From: Cohnella hashimotonis
GTDB taxonomy: Bacteria > Bacillota > Bacilli > Paenibacillales > Paenibacillaceae
Direction of reading: 5' to 3'
Length of the DNA: 64,000 nucleotides
Assembly (NCBI RefSeq): GCF_030014955.1
Contig: NZ_JAGRPV010000001.1
Location: 744,001 to 808,000, forward strand
The position numbers were made by a program, and so were the translations under genes. The notes under the pieces are model-generated. The model made no database searches, was not told where the DNA came from, and worked only from the letters and a program-made list of their open reading frames with translations. Positions 46,320-55,241 of this stretch are shown piece by piece (position 1 is the first letter of the stretch; each line of letters begins with the position of its first letter).

Positions 46320-47276
46320 ATGGACACGTCGCCCAGGCCAAGCGTAGGGACGCAGCCGGACAAGCCTGCAGGCCTGTCCGGCATGGGCCAGGAAGCCGCT
46401 GGACCGACGGCTGTGCGAGCTGACAATGATTGGACGGCCGAGCGTCCTGAGGGACGCCGCGGCAGGCGGATCCTGCGGGTCGGCGTCGTATTGCTCGTCT
46501 TTGCGGCAGCGCTTGCTCTGCTGGCATTCCTCATGCTGCGCACGGGCGACGGCCGATCAGGGTTGCAGGCGAAGCCGGTTCCCCATCCGCCCTCGCTTTA
46601 CGATTACGGCACGGCCGCGGCCGCTAACGGCATGACGCTCCACTATCTGAAGACGGCGCCCTCCAACGTGACGCTTACGGTCGTGCGCGACAATGTCGCG
46701 ATCGCACCCTATTACGGGATCAACGGGGGGTTCTTCTATGACAGCTCGCTGCTCAGCATGGCGATCGTCGACGGGATGCCCGTTGCGGGAGACGGCAGCG
46801 CGACCGGCGGTTTCGGATCGGGTGCGGAAAATGTGAAGTACGCCCGAGGAACGCTGGTGTGGGACCGCGAGTCGGAGCGGCACAGCGTACAGGTTGCGAG
46901 CAATGCGGCTGAGTTAAACGTGGCGAACCACGCCCGCTATTGGGCGCAGGGCGGAATCTCGATGAGCCTGGGCCGCGACGCGTCGTGGCACGACCAGGCG
47001 GTTGCCGAGCATGCGCCGTTCATGGACGAGCCCAGGCTGCGAACCGGCGCCGTATACGACGACGAAGGAAGCCTTTACCTCGTCGTCAGCGAGAACCGGG
47101 GGACGCTGGCCGATTTTCGCGCCGCGATCCTGGAGGTGCTCGGCGGCCAGGGACGTCCCGCGCTCGCGGACGGCATCTTCCTCGACGGAGACGGCTCCTC
47201 GCAGCTTCGCAGCCGCGAAGCTTCTCTCAGGGGAGACCTTCGGCCCGTGGTTCAGATGATTTCGCTGCTCGATTAA
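46320..47276 (+). CDS. Membrane-anchored phosphodiester glycosidase-domain protein
   Basis: 318 residues. A polar N-terminus (~1-50), one TM segment (VGVVLLVFAAALALLAFLML, ~54-73), and an outside domain of the NAGPA/phosphodiester glycosidase family (DUF2233 type): YYGINGGFFYD, AQGGISMSLGRD and GIFLDGDGSSQL are the conserved acidic/Gly loops. The bacterial members act on cell-wall or exopolysaccharide sugar phosphodiesters. The ATG is 11 bp after the fructokinase stop with only a weak GGCCGGCGG; a later in-frame ATG (46383) is possible. The co-transcription with fructokinase is inferred from the spacing. Confidence 0.82.
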   Translation: MDTSPRPSVGTQPDKPAGLSGMGQEAAGPTAVRADNDWTAERPEGRRGRRILRVGVVLLVFAAALALLAFLMLRTGDGRSGLQAKPVPHPPSLYDYGTAAAANGMTLHYLKTAPSNVTLTVVRDNVAIAPYYGINGGFFYDSSLLSMAIVDGMPVAGDGSATGGFGSGAENVKYARGTLVWDRESERHSVQVASNAAELNVANHARYWAQGGISMSLGRDASWHDQAVAEHAPFMDEPRLRTGAVYDDEGSLYLVVSENRGTLADFRAAILEVLGGQGRPALADGIFLDGDGSSQLRSREASLRGDLRPVVQMISLLD

Positions 47277-47314
47277 GGGGCTGTCCCACTTCGCATCGAT
47301 TATAGGAGGTTCAT

Positions 47315-48364
47315 ATGTCGGAATCTTATGCACCGCTGTTCGTCGGATCGTACCAATCGGCGGATCGACAAGGTATTCATATCTTGCGGTTCGATACTGA
47401 GTCCGGCTCCCTGTCCAAGCTAGGCGGCGTCGCCGGCATCGACAATCCTTCGTTCCTTGCCTACCATTCGGAGACGAGCGTGCTGTACGCGGTCAGCGAG
47501 ACCGATCCGGACGGTGGAGTCGTTGCCTATGCGTACGATGCGGCTACGCATGTGCTGACCGAGATCAACCGGCAGCCCTCGCAGGGCGGCGCGCCTTGCC
47601 ATCTGGCGATCGATCCAACGGGAGCATGGCTTTCGTTGGTCAACTATACGGGCGGCAACATCAGCCTCTACCCGATCGGAGAGCGCGGAGCGCTGGGAGA
47701 GCCGGTTCAGTCGGTTGCCCACCAAGGCAGCAGCATCAATGCCGAACGCCAGGAAGGTCCGCATCCGCATTCAATCTATGCAGTGCCTGGCACATCCTAT
47801 TTCCTGGTCAGCGATCTCGGGACGGACAAAATCTACGCATACCGTCTAGACGCGGCAGCCGGTCGACTTGAGGCCGTGCGCGAGACGAGCGTGACGCCGG
47901 GCGCCGGTCCGCGCCATCTCGCATTGCATCCGACCCGCCCGTACGTCTATCTGATCGACGAATTATTGAGCCGGATCGTCGTATTCCGACTAAATGCCGA
48001 CGAAGGATCGCTTGAGCCGCTGCAAACGGTATCCGCGCTCCCGGAGGATTACGGCGGGGAGAGCTACTGCGCCGAGGTTGCGGTTTCGGCTGACGGCCGG
48101 TACGTATACGGCTCCAACCGCGGCCACGACAGCATCGTCTCCTTCCGCGTCGGAGAAGACGGCTGCCTGTCGCTGATCGGCCACACGCCGAGCGGCGGCC
48201 ATTTCCCGCGCCACTTTCTGTTGCTCCCCGATGGCCGCTGGCTGCTCACCGCCAACCAGAACGGCGACAACATCGTCGTTATGCGCATCGACGAAGATGG
48301 CTTTCCGCAGCATGCGGGCAGCGAATACAGCATGATTAAGCCGGTTTGCGTACGTCTGGGTTGA
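47315..48364 (+). CDS. Lactonase-family seven-bladed beta-propeller protein, copy 2
   Basis: 349 residues with the same blade signatures as the protein at 34131-35204: GTDKIYAYRLDAAAG, TPGAGPRHLALHPTRPYVYL, EVAVSADGRYVYGSNRGHDS, HFLLLPDGRWLLTANQNGDN and a KPVCVRL end. AGGAGG is 7 bases before the ATG. 6-phosphogluconolactonase or another sugar lactone hydrolase; cytosolic. It may share a transcript with fructokinase and the glycosidase-domain gene (38 bp gap) and ends at a strong terminator. Confidence 0.92.
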   Translation: MSESYAPLFVGSYQSADRQGIHILRFDTESGSLSKLGGVAGIDNPSFLAYHSETSVLYAVSETDPDGGVVAYAYDAATHVLTEINRQPSQGGAPCHLAIDPTGAWLSLVNYTGGNISLYPIGERGALGEPVQSVAHQGSSINAERQEGPHPHSIYAVPGTSYFLVSDLGTDKIYAYRLDAAAGRLEAVRETSVTPGAGPRHLALHPTRPYVYLIDELLSRIVVFRLNADEGSLEPLQTVSALPEDYGGESYCAEVAVSADGRYVYGSNRGHDSIVSFRVGEDGCLSLIGHTPSGGHFPRHFLLLPDGRWLLTANQNGDNIVVMRIDEDGFPQHAGSEYSMIKPVCVRLG

Positions 48365-48383
48365 TTGGGCTTCAGGCGACATG

Positions 48384-48428
48384 AAAAAAGGGCAACTTCG
48401 AGGGCAAGCCTTCGAAGCTGCCCTTTTG
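48384..48428 (+). terminator. Terminator of lactonase copy 2
   Basis: AAAAGGGCA-A-CTTCGA pairs with TCGAAG-C-TGCCCTTTT (one opposed mismatch), loop of 10 nt, T-run included in the stem end. Confidence 0.93.
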
Positions 48429-48520
48429 TGTTTTACGTTAAAAGACGCCTTACCCCGCCCGCCCAGGGGCCTTTGTCGCCATTTACGCTCAAACTGCCCG
48501 TGCTGTATACAATCGGCCAG

Positions 48521-48600
48521 TGCCGCTGTCACCATGACTTCGTCATGACCGTCATATGACTTGGGATGATAGACCTATGACACGGCAGCATCAGTCATGC
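48521..48600. promoter_or_regulatory. Cluster of ATGAC/GTCAT boxes inside a long imperfect palindrome
   Basis: TGCCGCTGTCA at 48521-48531 and TGACACGGCA at 48578-48587 form an outer inverted repeat. Inside are ATGAC-TTC-GTCAT (48534-48546), ATGAC-C-GTCAT (48545-48555) and the perfect GTCATATGAC (48551-48560), with more ATGAC/GTCAT boxes to 48605. It lies 120-200 bp before the NarL regulator gene and could be its own or another dimeric regulator's binding region. The rest of the 48429-48722 gap shows nothing else clear. Confidence 0.6.
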
Positions 48601-48722
48601 ATTGGTCATTGCTTTGCCTGCGGCTATATCCGGTCAGCGGGGCGTCTGCTAGAATCAGGGGAGAACGGTTGCGTAAAACGGATACACATTCGGCGCGCAA
48701 CGATAGAACGGGGGCATACAAC

Positions 48723-49385
48723 ATGGTCCGAATCGTCATCGCGGACGATCAGCGGCTGATGCGCGAGGGGTTGCAGACGATCCTGCAGCTGGAGGACGAT
48801 ATGGATGTCGTCTGCACGGCGGAGAACGGGCGGGAAGCCTACGAGGCGGCAGGCATTTATAGGCCCCATATCGTTCTCATGGACATCAAGATGCCCGTTA
48901 TGGACGGCATCGAGGCGATGAAGCTGATCAAGCGCGAATATCCGAAGACGATCGTGCTTATTCTGACGACGTTCGCGGAGGATAAATATATCGTTGCCGC
49001 GATGGCGGGCGGCGCGGACGGATTTCTGCTCAAGGACATCGCGGCGGAACGCGTCGTCCTGACGGTGCGGGAGGCGATGGAAGGCGAGCTGCTTCTGCCT
49101 CCGGTCATCGCCGCGAAGCTGGCGTCCAGACTGACGGCCACCGATACGTACGACTTCGACGAGACGAAGCTGCACAAGATGGGCCTGTTTTTTACCGAGC
49201 GCGAGCGCAAGATCATTCTCCTCCTGATCGAGGGTTATTCGAACAAGCAGATTGCCGTTACGCTTTTCATGAGCGAAGGTACCGTGCGCAACTACGTCAG
49301 CGTTATCTACGGCAAGATCGGAACCAACGACCGGCGAGCGGCCGTCGGGATCATGAAGGAGCTGCTGCAGAGTGAATACCGTTAA
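48723..49385 (+). CDS. NarL/FixJ-family response regulator
   Basis: 220 residues. Receiver domain ~1-120 with acidic pocket IADDQ and phosphoacceptor Asp54 in VLMDIKMPVMDG; C-terminal LuxR-type helix-turn-helix (FFTERERKIILLLIEGYSNK, QIAVTLFMSEGTVRNYVSVI). The start ATG 48723 is 9 bases after GGGGG. Its last 14 bp overlap the start of the hybrid kinase, so the two are coupled partners; the HisKA_3 core at the end of that kinase is the type that phosphorylates NarL regulators. Candidate sites lie in the ATGAC cluster upstream. Confidence 0.95.
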   Translation: MVRIVIADDQRLMREGLQTILQLEDDMDVVCTAENGREAYEAAGIYRPHIVLMDIKMPVMDGIEAMKLIKREYPKTIVLILTTFAEDKYIVAAMAGGADGFLLKDIAAERVVLTVREAMEGELLLPPVIAAKLASRLTATDTYDFDETKLHKMGLFFTERERKIILLLIEGYSNKQIAVTLFMSEGTVRNYVSVIYGKIGTNDRRAAVGIMKELLQSEYR

Positions 49386-52300
49386 GGCGCCTCTACCTTT
49401 TCTGTGGAGAAGTTTGGTTTTGATCGCCATATGCCTGATGACGGTGCTGCTGCCGGCGAGTCTCAAAGGGCCGCACGGCGAGGCCGGCGGCGAATATTTA
49501 ATCACATACCTCGGCAAGTGGAAGGTATTATGGGGCGAGCGGAAAGAGGACAGCACCGACCGTTGGCTGCCGTTTGACGACAAGGCAAAGGAACGGCTGA
49601 AAACGTATCGGGGCGTATTTTGGCTGGAAAAAGAGATGCCCAAGCTCGAGACTGCCGATCCCAATCTGCTGCTGCTGTATGGCAAGTCTTTTGAAGTGTA
49701 TGAGAACGACCGGCTCCTGCTTCGGTACAATATGGACCATCCGGATCCGTATTTGAATCCCTATTTGACCTATCAAGTCGTCAAGCTGACGCCTGGCAAC
49801 CAGCCTCGCGAACTGGCGCTTAAAATGGTCTGGGATCGGCATGCGATGCCGCAAAACTGGAACGTAATCGGAAATCGTTATTTGATTGACCGTCTAACCG
49901 TGCAAAACGACTGGGTGCCCGCTCTGTTCTCAATCATATTCGCGAGCGCTTCCGCCGCGGCATTTATGATATTCGTCCGAAGACGGCAGGAGCGTCTGTA
50001 TCTTTGGTTTGCGTTGATTACCGGGTGCGCTGGCATTGGATTTTTTTCCATGCTTGTGTCCGTGCGCCTGTTTTTGGATTTGCCGGTAACGCATCTGCAA
50101 TATTTCCGCGATCTTTTATTTCCGCTCGCCATGTTCGGATTAATCGGCTTTATTGGCAATGTGCTTCACGGCCGTTACCGGAGATTTTACCGATGGATGG
50201 GAGCGGCGGTATTGGGGTATACGGCCGTCGCCGCCGTGTCTTCGCTTGTTTCTCCTTATTTTTATAGCAAGTTGACCTTAGAATGGGCCATTCTCCCGTT
50301 TTCAGTTGTTTTTATTCTGATGAGCTACACGGTATTGCGAAGCAGAGCCTCGCTCGTGCTGCGAAGCAGCGAGGAATTCAAGTGGCTGCTTCTCGGCTAC
50401 GGCGTTCTTATACTTGGCGCTTGCTTGCATTTAATTAATCTTTCGGCTGATACCTTATTCGGAATCGATCTGGAACGCATCATGCCGTTGTGGACATTTC
50501 TTCTGGTTCTTTACGGACTTCAGCTTAGCCTGCTGATCTTCGCAGGCTGCCTGGGGATGATCGTTCTCGGCCGTTTTTCGGAAGTATATCGGTCCTTGCA
50601 GCACAATGCGGCGGAGCTGGAGACGGCGAACCGGGAACTGGGGACATTGTCGAGATTAAAGGATGATTTTCTGAGCCATACTTCCCATGAACTGCGTACG
50701 CCGCTGCACGGCATCGCAGGCTTGGCGGATGCCTTGTTGGACGGTGCTGCAGGTCCGGTCGGCGGCGAGATGCAACGTAATTTGCAGCTCATCCGGACCA
50801 GCGCGGATCGTCTGCTGAACCTGGTCAACGATATTCTGGACATGGACCGGCTTAGACACGGGGATATCAAATTGAAGCTGGCGGAAGTCGATGCGCTGGG
50901 CGCGTGCGAGACCGTTGCTGCTGCGCTGGCCCCGCTCGCGAAGCGCAAAGGGCTGGAGCTCTTGGTGGAGAGAGCCGATGTCGAAACGGGCGGCAAGCGG
51001 CTGACCGTCATTGCAGATTCGGCCAGGCTCGAACAAATCTTGTACAATCTGATCGGCAACGCCATTCGATACACGGAATCTGGGCAGGTCCTGGTGTCTG
51101 CTGTGCGTGAAGAGGAGGGCATCCGAATCGTCATAGCTGACAGTGGTTCGGGCATTTCGCCGGAGCGTCTGGAGATGCTGTTCGAGCCGTTCGGGGCCGC
51201 AGCGTCTGATTATGGGGGCGGAATGGGGCTCGGCCTTCCGATCACCAACCGCCTGGTCCGGCTGCACGGCGGCGAGCTCGCGCTTCATTCGGAGCTCGGT
51301 AAAGGAACGACGGCTTCGTTCATACTGCCAGCCGCACCCGGACGCGAGGCGGCAGCAGAGACCGGCTTCGTCGGCAACGGTCCACGAAGATATGAAGACG
51401 AAGGAGCGGAAGTCACCGCACCAACGGAAAGGAACGGCACGGGCAAGGCCGGCGATGAAGGATCCCAGGCGGAACCGGTGTTCCCGGTGCTGCCATCGGA
51501 CCTAGGGAGCTACGGGAAGCTGCATGCGGGCGAGTGGCCGGTGAGTTCAACGGCGAGTGAAGAGCGCCGTCCATTGATTCTGATTGCGGACGATCAACCG
51601 GTTAATCTGGAGGTGCTGAGGCACTATCTGCGTCGAAGCGGCTATCGGCTGGTAGAGACGGCAAATGGTGCTGAAGCGGCTGCCTGGCTGGAACACAACG
51701 GGAAGCCGGACCTGATGCTGCTGGACGTCATGATGCCCGGCAAGACCGGCTACGAAGTGTGCCGTCTCGCGCGCGAGCGGTGGTCGGCCAGCGAGCTGCC
51801 GATCATCCTGCTGTCCGCGCAGAACAGGTTGGACCGACTGACGCTCGGCTTCGATTCAGGCGCGAACGATTACCTGACCAAGCCGTTCTCCCAAGGCGAA
51901 CTGCTCGCGAGAGTGGATATACAGCTCAAGCTGGCTCAATTCCATCTCTCGCTCGAGGAGCTCGTGCGCAGGCGGACCGAGGAGCTCGAAGAAGCGAACC
52001 GCCATCTGGCCGGATCGGTCAAAGAGACGGCGGAGGCGTTGGCCGAAGTGTCGGTGCTCGAAGAGCGCAGTCGGATCGCGCACGACATGCACGATCTGGT
52101 CGGACATTCGCTGACGGCGGCGATCGTGCAGATCGAAGCGGCCAAAAAGCTCTCGGACCGCGATCTGCCTCGTTCCGTGGAGCGAATGAACGCAGCCGGC
52201 GAGATGATCCGCAAAGGCTTGAACGACGTCAGACGAACGGTACGGATGCTGAAGGACGACGAAGCGGGCTTCGATCTGCAGGAGGCGCTGCGGGAGCTGA

Positions 52301-52680
52301 TCCGGGACAGCACGGGCCAGGCGGATGTTTTGTTCGAGTATCGGCCCGACCCGCTGCCGCCGATGGGGGCGCTCGCACAGAAGGTCGTCTACCACGCCTT
52401 GATGGAAGGCATTACAAACGGTCTGCGCCATGGACGGTGCGGTCGCTTCCGCTTCATTCTAGCGGAAGAGGGCAACTGGGTGAGATTCGAGCTCGTAAGC
52501 GACGGCGAGCCTTATGGAGCCTCCAAGCCAGGCTTCGGGCTCAGCGCCATGATGGAACGCGTCCACCTGCTTGGCGGCACAGTAACGATCGGCGAGGCCG
52601 ATCCGGGCGTCGGCTGCAGGCTGGTTATCATGCTGCCCCTGGAAGAAACCACCGCAAGGCGGCCGGATCTACCTGCATGA
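49372..52680 (+). CDS. Hybrid sensor protein with two histidine-kinase cores (7TM, HisKA/HATPase, REC, HisKA_3/HATPase)
   Basis: 1,102 residues. TM1 ~11-31, an extracytoplasmic domain (~32-183), then about seven TM segments (~185-410) of the 7TMR-DISM kind. Core 1: coiled coil, His439 in DDFLSHTSHELRTPLHG, HATPase with NLIGNAIRYTESGQV and GMGLGLPITNRLV. A receiver follows (~735-860) with LIADDQPVNLEVL and Asp785 in LMLLDVMMPG. After a coiled coil comes core 2: His907 in RIAHDMHDLVGHSLTA (HisKA_3) and a second HATPase (GITNGLRHG, GFGLSAMMERVHLLGG). Two cores plus a receiver in one chain suggest an internal relay or two inputs converging on the NarL partner. All catalytic residues look intact. 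No obvious ribosome site of its own; translation is coupled to the upstream gene. Confidence 0.93.
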   Translation: MNTVKAPLPFLWRSLVLIAICLMTVLLPASLKGPHGEAGGEYLITYLGKWKVLWGERKEDSTDRWLPFDDKAKERLKTYRGVFWLEKEMPKLETADPNLLLLYGKSFEVYENDRLLLRYNMDHPDPYLNPYLTYQVVKLTPGNQPRELALKMVWDRHAMPQNWNVIGNRYLIDRLTVQNDWVPALFSIIFASASAAAFMIFVRRRQERLYLWFALITGCAGIGFFSMLVSVRLFLDLPVTHLQYFRDLLFPLAMFGLIGFIGNVLHGRYRRFYRWMGAAVLGYTAVAAVSSLVSPYFYSKLTLEWAILPFSVVFILMSYTVLRSRASLVLRSSEEFKWLLLGYGVLILGACLHLINLSADTLFGIDLERIMPLWTFLLVLYGLQLSLLIFAGCLGMIVLGRFSEVYRSLQHNAAELETANRELGTLSRLKDDFLSHTSHELRTPLHGIAGLADALLDGAAGPVGGEMQRNLQLIRTSADRLLNLVNDILDMDRLRHGDIKLKLAEVDALGACETVAAALAPLAKRKGLELLVERADVETGGKRLTVIADSARLEQILYNLIGNAIRYTESGQVLVSAVREEEGIRIVIADSGSGISPERLEMLFEPFGAAASDYGGGMGLGLPITNRLVRLHGGELALHSELGKGTTASFILPAAPGREAAAETGFVGNGPRRYEDEGAEVTAPTERNGTGKAGDEGSQAEPVFPVLPSDLGSYGKLHAGEWPVSSTASEERRPLILIADDQPVNLEVLRHYLRRSGYRLVETANGAEAAAWLEHNGKPDLMLLDVMMPGKTGYEVCRLARERWSASELPIILLSAQNRLDRLTLGFDSGANDYLTKPFSQGELLARVDIQLKLAQFHLSLEELVRRRTEELEEANRHLAGSVKETAEALAEVSVLEERSRIAHDMHDLVGHSLTAAIVQIEAAKKLSDRDLPRSVERMNAAGEMIRKGLNDVRRTVRMLKDDEAGFDLQEALRELIRDSTGQADVLFEYRPDPLPPMGALAQKVVYHALMEGITNGLRHGRCGRFRFILAEEGNWVRFELVSDGEPYGASKPGFGLSAMMERVHLLGGTVTIGEADPGVGCRLVIMLPLEETTARRPDLPA

Positions 52681-52720
52681 ATAAGCCAAGACCGGCGGCC
52701 CGAATCAAGCAAGCCAATAA

Positions 52721-52765
52721 GGCGGGCTCACGTAACTATTTAATTACGCGAGTCCGCTTTTTGCG
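52721..52765 (+). terminator. Terminator of the two-component operon
   Basis: GCGGGCTCACGTAA pairs with TTACGCGAGTCCGC (12 of 14 plus G-T pair) around CTATTTAA, followed by TTTTTGC, 40 bp after the stop. Confidence 0.9.
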
Positions 52766-52818
52766 TGGGGGAAATTCCAGTAAATGGAGTAATGTATTGA
52801 AAGGAAAACCTCTTCTGC

Positions 52819-53200
52819 CCGTTTTAACAATATCCCCTTCGTTCAGGAAAGATAAGAACCAGACATTATATCGCCGTGGGCAACGAATTTAGACAAACAG
52901 TAGCATGGATTCCTTTTGATCAGGAAGGTTAGGTACGTGGGGCAACGAAGATATACAAACAGGAACTTGGATCCCCTTTGGTCAGGAAGGTTAGGTATGA
53001 GGGGCAGCGTAGATATACAAAGAGGAATACGAATGACCTTGATCAGGGGAAGTTGACATCTGAAGGCGGCGTAGATAACGAACAGGAAATTGATCCCCTT
53101 CGCTCAGGGTCGTACGTAGAGGGGGCAGCATAGCTAAATTGAAAAAGAGCTTGGATCTTCTCGATAAGGGAAGATAGGTCTTTGCATCCCCCTCAACCGG
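52819..53200. repeat. Degenerate minisatellite family 4: about six ~61 bp units
   Basis: The word TCAGG recurs at 52843, 52920, 52982, 53043 and 53104, with a decayed form near 53164: spacings of 77, 62, 61, 61 and ~60 bp. The unit reads roughly GGATCCCCTTTGGTCAGGAA, then GGTTAGGTA, GTGGGGCAACGAAGATATAC, AAACAGGAACTT. No start or ribosome site supports a gene. It lies between convergent genes and its left end is repeated inverted at 54339-54369. Confidence 0.8.
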
Positions 53201-53260
53201 AAAAGATCAACAGAGATGCCAGCTAACTTAAAACTGGCAGCCCAAAGAGGAGCATTCCTA

Positions 53261-54200
53261 CTATCCGGTATGGCGCTGGCTTCGTGCTTGGCGTCTGAAC
53301 GCCCAGGGGATCGGTCTGGTGCCAGAGCGAGTGCCGACCAGTCGACGATAGGTAATGGTCTCGGTTCTGCCACAGCAGGAGATAAGCTCAGCCATCATGT
53401 CGTTGCGGCAAAGGAGACGGCGGAAGCAGAACTCGTTAAGGTAGGCCTGCAGATGCTTGGGGCCGATCCCGCCGAATGTCCATGTCAGCCAGCGTACGGC
53501 CTCGCGCCAGGCGACATGCAGCGCGGTTGGGCCGCGATGACCGCGAGCCAGCCGTTCCGTACGATGCTGCCCCGTCGGCGACGTGCTTCTGTACAAACCG
53601 TTCCACTGTCTCCTCGCAGTCCGCGCTATGCCTGGTCGCATCGTCGCCTTCCGGGCCGTCGACCGCTTTCATTTTCAAATGAACGATATCTCCTACGCCA
53701 TTGACAGAGGCGCCGACTACGATCGGCTGCGGCTTGAGCGCTTCCTGCATCAGAAGGCTGCCGATATAGCGATGGTATTCATAACCATAATACTCGTCCA
53801 ACAGCTGCAGATCGCCGTCCAACGGCCGTTCGAGATCCCATACGCCGATCGCATGTCGGAGCTTATGGTTCATGAGCCAGGCTGTCTTATAAGTAACGCG
53901 AATCAGCTCTGCAAGCCGACGGGCGCTGATTCCAAGCTGCATCAAAAACATGGCCTGAAACCACTTCATCAGCGGCGTGCGCGAGCCTTCGAGCGCCGTG
54001 CCGGCCGTAAGAGAGGTCTGATGCGCACAGGAACGGCACTCAAACAGGGGGCGCTGGCGGCACGTTAATTGATAATATTGCGTATGCTCGCAACGGGGAC
54101 AACGGAAGCCATCCGGCCACTTGGCGGCAAACAGGGCATGCTCGCAATCTTCCTGACAGAAGTCGGGCATGGCGTCCTGAATCGGGTAGCGGCTGGGCAT
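53261..54200 (-). pseudogene. IS1595-family transposase, frameshifted
   Basis: ATG 54200 behind GGAGGG starts MPSRYPIQDAMPDFCQEDCE and a zinc ribbon FRCPRCEH ... FECRSCAHQTSLTAGT (residues ~30-70), the mark of IS1595 (DDE-type, ISXO2-like) transposases; GDLQLLDEYYGYEYHRYIGS is the region of the first acidic residue, with D-E near. After about residue 215 the frame breaks near 53565-53590: the original frame runs to 53436 as non-matching sequence while the next frame continues as ERLARGHRGPTALHVAWREA and HLQAYLNEFCFRRLL to a stop at 53261. The joined length (~312) is normal for the family. The element is probably inactive in cis unless the frameshift is bypassed. Confidence 0.82.
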
Positions 54201-54441
54201 AACGATCCCTCCATTAAGAACGTTTGTTCTCATTTTAACAGAATGTGGATGGAAATGCGACAACTTTTTTCTGAGAAAATAGAGGAAAACTGGCGGCGCT
54301 GTGCGGGACTGAGGGAGCGGGATACGGCATTCTACACGTTCCTGATTGAAGGGGATATTGTTAAAACGGACGGAGATACATATGTATAGGTGGGGTCTGT
54401 ATAATTATGGAAAACCGATATGTTAGGCCTATGAATCCCGG
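54201..54441. other. Gene-free stretch upstream of the transposase
   Basis: About 240 bp between the transposase start and the next terminator. Apart from the inverted repeat at 54339-54369 and CATATG/TATA-rich sequence near 54378-54405, nothing gene-like is supported. Confidence 0.5.
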
Positions 54442-54483
54442 TAAAAAAAGGCGGGGCGGTCGCAAATTAAACCGTCCCGCCCG
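54442..54483 (-). terminator. Terminator of the coiled-coil protein gene
   Basis: On the minus strand GGCGGGACGGT pairs with ACCGCCCCGCC around a TTAATTTGCG loop (54450-54481) and is followed by TTTTTTTAC, just after the gene stop at 54496. Confidence 0.92.
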
Positions 54484-54495
54484 TACTGCCCCTGT

Positions 54496-55101
54496 TCATT
54501 GCGCCGGCGTCGGCGAGGGCACGCGATCTGTCGCTGCGACGTCCGCCTCGGTTGAATCCGTTTGTCCGCTCGTATCGTTCGTATCGTTCGTATCGTTCGT
54601 ATCGACCGACGGGGCGGCTCCGACGGCGCCTGCAGCGGTGCCGTGGAGAATGACCGGCCGACTGAGCTCGGCTCGAAGCTCCTCCAGCTGGCCCAACTCC
54701 CGGCGAAGCCGCTGCAATTCGGATTCGCGCTGCCGGATCTGCAGCACGACGGCCTTGATGCGCTCCTCCAGCTCGCGTATATCCTCGGACTCGACGATCG
54801 CAGCCTCGAGGTCGCAGCCGAACTGATCGGCCGCCCACAGATCCGCGGCGATGCGCCCCTCCGCCAGGTAATGCTCCTTGTACAGATCGAATATCGCGTT
54901 AATGGCTCTGCGGCTGTCCCATCCGAGAATCCGCACGCCGCTCTTGGCATGCTCGGCCGCCATCGCCAAGTGAAATTCCTTCAGCGGTCCCCGCGCGGCC
55001 TCCGCTTTGTCGAGAAGGGCCGCAAAAGCGGGATAAATTAATCTGAACAGTTCGGCCGCTTCCTGAAGATCGAGCTCTTCCGTGCCGGCAGCTTCCGTCA
55101 T
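54496..55101 (-). CDS. Coiled-coil protein of unknown function
   Basis: 201 residues. The N-terminal part (~10-95) is helical with ELFRLIYPAFAALLDKAEAA and RRAINAIFDLYKEHYLAEGR; residues ~105-145 form a strong coiled coil (RELEERIKAVVLQIRQRESE, then LQRLRRELGQLEELRAEL). The tail is low-complexity: (NDT) repeats from a 9 bp microsatellite at ~54568-54603 and TPAQ at the end. No signal peptide, no recognised family. GGGATGAC is a weak ribosome site before the ATG. The microsatellite could vary tail length. Confidence 0.6.
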   Translation of the reverse strand: MTEAAGTEELDLQEAAELFRLIYPAFAALLDKAEAARGPLKEFHLAMAAEHAKSGVRILGWDSRRAINAIFDLYKEHYLAEGRIAADLWAADQFGCDLEAAIVESEDIRELEERIKAVVLQIRQRESELQRLRRELGQLEELRAELSRPVILHGTAAGAVGAAPSVDTNDTNDTNDTSGQTDSTEADVAATDRVPSPTPAQ

Positions 55102-55241
55102 GTCATCCCAACCTTTATACTCGAATTCTTCCTATCCTACCAAAGAACGGGCGCAGTTTCGAGTTTCTCAGGAAAAGTTAATCTGAAAAGGGCTGCCGGC
55201 CCCGAAAATGCCACCAATTGTGCGACGGTTGACTGGGAAAG

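Larger units (their letters stand above)
52819..54369. mobile_element. Possible insertion element bounded by 31 bp inverted repeats
   Basis: Bases 52819-52849 and 54339-54369 are inverted copies with 29 of 31 identical, including 22 in a row (core CCGTTTTAACAATATCC). Between them lie the 61 bp repeats and a frameshifted IS1595-like transposase. They may be terminal inverted repeats, or the right copy may be a stray unit of the repeat array; no 8 bp target duplication was seen at these borders, so the exact ends are unsure. Confidence 0.45.
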
